Source: Arthrobacter mangrovi
GTDB taxonomy: Bacteria > Actinomycetota > Actinomycetes > Actinomycetales > Micrococcaceae
Direction of reading: 5' to 3'
DNA: 64,000 nucleotides
NCBI RefSeq assembly: GCF_026011795.1
Contig: NZ_BRVS01000027.1
Span: forward strand, 35,631-99,630
A program made the position numbers and the translations under genes. Of the stretch, positions 61,891 to 64,000 are shown in pieces. Below the pieces are notes generated by a model that did no database searches, was not told the DNA's origin, and saw only the letters and a program-made list of their open reading frames with translations. Within the stretch, counting starts at the first letter, position 1; each line of letters opens with the position of its first letter.

Positions 61891-62295
61891 ATGTCCATTC
61901 CCGAAACCGGCCTCGCGGCGGCGGTGGCGATTCCCGGAGAGGACTTCTCCCGGGTCTCGCTCACCCCGCCCGCGGTCGGGCTCCTGCAGAAGCTCTGGGA
62001 CCGCCACGGGCCGCTGATGTTCCACCAGTCCGGCGGCTGCTGCGACGGTTCCTCGCCGATGTGCTACCCGGCCGAGGAGTTCATCACGGCTGACGCCGAC
62101 GTGCTGCTGGGAGTGTTCAACCTCCCCGGCCGCGGCCCGCTGGACTTCTGGATGTCCCGGGAACAGTTCACCTACTGGCAGCACACCCACCTGACCGTAG
62201 ACGTGGTCTCCGGCCGGGGCAGCGGCTTCTCGGTCGAGGCCCCAGAGGGCAAACGCTTCCTGATCCGCTCCCAGCTGCTCGGATACACGGGCTGA
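61891..62295 (+). CDS. DUF779 protein
   Basis: 134 aa, three bases after the aldehyde dehydrogenase stop. The family motif [16 protein letters not shown], with clustered cysteines that could bind metal or a thiol adduct, is intact; [19 protein letters not shown] closes the domain. It regularly accompanies this class of aldehyde dehydrogenase. Role unknown. Confidence 0.9.
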   Translation: MSIPETGLAAAVAIPGEDFSRVSLTPPAVGLLQKLWDRHGPLMFHQSGGCCDGSSPMCYPAEEFITADADVLLGVFNLPGRGPLDFWMSREQFTYWQHTHLTVDVVSGRGSGFSVEAPEGKRFLIRSQLLGYTG

Positions 62296-62347
62296 CGTGC
62301 TGTCGGCAGCGTGTCCATCGACGGCGCTGATACGTATGAAAGCAAGA

Positions 62348-63157
62348 ATGAATAACCGCAAGATTTCTCAGTATGAAGATCTGCTTCGTGATGTCCGAAC
62401 CAATGGACAACGCGGGGATGACCGCACCGGGACAGGAACTATCAGTGTTTTCGGACGACAGATACGTTTTGATCTCGATGCAGGGTTCCCGCTGGTCACC
62501 ACGAAACGGGTGCACTTCAAATCGATCGCACTTGAGCTTCTGTGGTTCCTCAGCGGGGATTCCAACGCCCGGTGGCTGCAAGACCGCGGCGTGACCATCT
62601 GGGATGAGTGGGCTAATGAAGACGGGAATCTGGGCCCCATTTACGGGGTTCAGTGGCGTTCATGGCCTGCACCGGAAGATCGGGCCATAGATCAAATCGA
62701 GCAGCTGATCAAATCACTTCGAGCCAACCCTGAGTCGCGCAGGCATGTTGTCTCAGCTTGGAACCCGGCCTCCCTCCATCAAATGGCTCTGGTTCCATGC
62801 CACGTTCTGTTCCAGTTCCACGTTTCACAAGGCAGGCTTTCCTGCCAGCTTTACCAGCGAAGCGCCGACATGTTCCTGGGCGTTCCCTTCAACATTGCCA
62901 GCTATTCGCTGCTAACCATGATGCTGGCACAGCAGCTGGATCTGGAACCGGGGGAATTTATCTGGACAGGTGGAGACTGCCACATCTACCTGAACCACCT
63001 AGAGGCCGTCGACAGGCAACTGGAACGTAGCCCGTACCCAAACCCGCAACTCACGTTCAACAGGAAACCACCCGCAATTTTTGACTATCAGTACGAAGAC
63101 ATCAGCCTGCTCGATTACCGGCACCACCCCCTCATAACTGCACCGGTCGCTGTGTAA
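62348..63157 (+). CDS. thyA: Thymidylate synthase
   Basis: 269 aa from ATG 62348 (ATG 62336 also in frame). ThyA motifs: [29 protein letters not shown], catalytic Cys151 in [30 protein letters not shown] and HIYLNH. It uses 5,10-methylene-THF to make dTMP. The gene is visibly less GC-rich than its neighbours and has AT-ending codons they avoid, so it was probably acquired separately. Its one-carbon chemistry fits the region, but no operator shows that it is part of the regulon. Confidence 0.93.
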   Translation: MNNRKISQYEDLLRDVRTNGQRGDDRTGTGTISVFGRQIRFDLDAGFPLVTTKRVHFKSIALELLWFLSGDSNARWLQDRGVTIWDEWANEDGNLGPIYGVQWRSWPAPEDRAIDQIEQLIKSLRANPESRRHVVSAWNPASLHQMALVPCHVLFQFHVSQGRLSCQLYQRSADMFLGVPFNIASYSLLTMMLAQQLDLEPGEFIWTGGDCHIYLNHLEAVDRQLERSPYPNPQLTFNRKPPAIFDYQYEDISLLDYRHHPLITAPVAV

Positions 63158-63221
63158 TCGGCAACCACGCCCAAGACCTGACAACGCGGTCTCTGTTCTG
63201 TCAACACCTTAGGAAACCTAG

Positions 63222-64000
63222 ATGATGCAATTACCTGCAACCCTCGCGAACCTGCTGCACGAGGACCGCCGGTTCGCCCCGGACCCGGAGTTCGCCGCTG
63301 GCGCGGCGGTCCAAACCGGTGTCTATGCCGAGGCCGATGCCGACCGCGTGGCGTTCTGGGCCAAGCAGGCCCGCGAGCTGCTGACGTGGGACACGGATTT
63401 CACCCAGACGCTGGACTGGTCCGGAGAACCCTTCGCGAAGTGGTTCGTCGGCGGCACCCTCAACGCTGCCTACAACGCGCTGGACCGCCATGTCGAGAAC
63501 GGCCTGGGCGACCGGGTGGCTATCTACTTCGAGGGCGAGCCCGGCGACACCCGGACCTACACGTACGCGCAGCTGACCGAAGAGGTCAAGAAGGCGGCCA
63601 ATGCCTTAGAGTCACTCGGGGTGGGCAAGGGAGACCGCGTCGCCGTCTACCTGCCGATGATCCCCGAGGCCGTCATCACGATGCTGGCCTGCGCGCGGAT
63701 CGGCGCCATCCACTCGGTGGTGTTCGGCGGCTTCTCCGCGGATGCGCTGCGCAGCCGCATCGACGATGCTGAGGCCAAGCTCGTCGTCACCGCTGACGGC
63801 ACCTACCGCCGGGGCAAGCCGAGCCCGTTGAAGAACGCGGTGGACGCCGCGCTGGAGGCCGAGGGCCACAGCGTCGGCAACGTCGTCGTCGTGAAGCGCA
63901 ACGGCGAACCCGTGGACTGGCACGAGGGCCGCGACCAGTGGTGGCAGGACGTGGTGGAGACCGCCCCGGCCGAGCATTCGCCGGTCCCGCACGACTCGGA
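63222..64000 (+). CDS. acs: Acetyl-CoA synthetase, 3' end outside the window
   Basis: The first 259 codons are present (ATG 63222 or 63225). N-terminal Acs features: [82 protein letters not shown]. Converts acetate, ATP and CoA to acetyl-CoA. It follows an aldehyde dehydrogenase that would make acetate, so the pair may serve acetaldehyde use. Confidence 0.9.
   Translation, partial: MMQLPATLANLLHEDRRFAPDPEFAAGAAVQTGVYAEADADRVAFWAKQARELLTWDTDFTQTLDWSGEPFAKWFVGGTLNAAYNALDRHVENGLGDRVAIYFEGEPGDTRTYTYAQLTEEVKKAANALESLGVGKGDRVAVYLPMIPEAVITMLACARIGAIHSVVFGGFSADALRSRIDDAEAKLVVTADGTYRRGKPSPLKNAVDAALEAEGHSVGNVVVVKRNGEPVDWHEGRDQWWQDVVETAPAEHSPVPHDS

Overview
The window is GC-rich actinobacterial DNA with strong Shine-Dalgarno sites and many GTG starts. 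Its gene content (PaaX-type regulators beside a CoA-thioester anthranilate pathway, MHS-family transporters, DUF3846 and ParB-like plasmid genes) fits an Arthrobacter-like Micrococcaceae strain. Most of it is accessory catabolic DNA, with one block that looks like mobilizable plasmid DNA. I cannot tell whether the molecule is a plasmid or an integrated element; the genus is inferred.

Layout. (1) 1-2.1 kb: tail of an amine-type FAD oxidase and two decayed loci, a frameshifted small-gene pair and a relBE relic; both have better-preserved or parallel copies at 10.2 kb and 19.7 kb. (2) 2.1-11.4 kb: a PaaX-like regulator, carboxylesterase, two-component flavin monooxygenase plus flavin reductase around an AT-rich divergent promoter, cupin, transporter, DUF3237 protein and thioesterase. 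(3) 11.7-19.6 kb: a second PaaX-like regulator, RidA, FAH-family hydrolase, cupin, thioesterase, aromatic-acid CoA ligase and the two-domain 2-aminobenzoyl-CoA monooxygenase/reductase. The divergent promoter carries a match to the MeqR2 operator known from quinaldine/anthranilate plasmid pAL1. (4) 19.7-20.8 kb: an intact relBE-type module and a tiny acidic ORF. (5) 21.0-36.6 kb: a sulfate-ester regulon. It holds a formylglycine sulfatase, an ABC importer, an operon SDR / MFS / alpha-beta hydrolase / Baeyer-Villiger monooxygenase / alcohol dehydrogenase / aldehyde dehydrogenase, an IclR regulator, a second SDR and the formylglycine-generating enzyme that matures the sulfatase. The same palindrome, AGTCC-N7-GGACT, lies before both minus-strand operons. 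The enzymes line up as: desulfate, oxidise alcohol to ketone, insert oxygen, hydrolyse the ester, oxidise the released alcohol to an acid.

(6) 36.7-48.1 kb: plasmid-like block with a YhcG-type nuclease, relaxase, MobC, a candidate oriT, a ParB-like protein, DUF3846 and DUF3800 proteins and a possible replication initiator. Two roughly 400-bp diverged direct repeats here contain stems that have changed in a compensatory way; I read them as an undescribed structured RNA. (7) 48.3-64 kb: a TetR-controlled one-carbon region. On the minus strand tetR-folE-pabB-TauE/SafE supply folate. On the plus strand lie two PanB-like proteins with non-canonical metal ligands, a MetF-like reductase, an MFS transporter, a PrpE-like CoA ligase, PurU and two DUF202 membrane proteins. 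A near-identical 27-bp promoter/operator precedes both this operon and the aldehyde dehydrogenase-DUF779 operon at 60.3 kb; thymidylate synthase and acetyl-CoA synthetase follow.

The strongest candidates for something undescribed are the covarying repeat RNA, the tetrahydrofolate-linked PanB-like pathway with its shared TetR operator, and the IclR sulfate-ester regulon.
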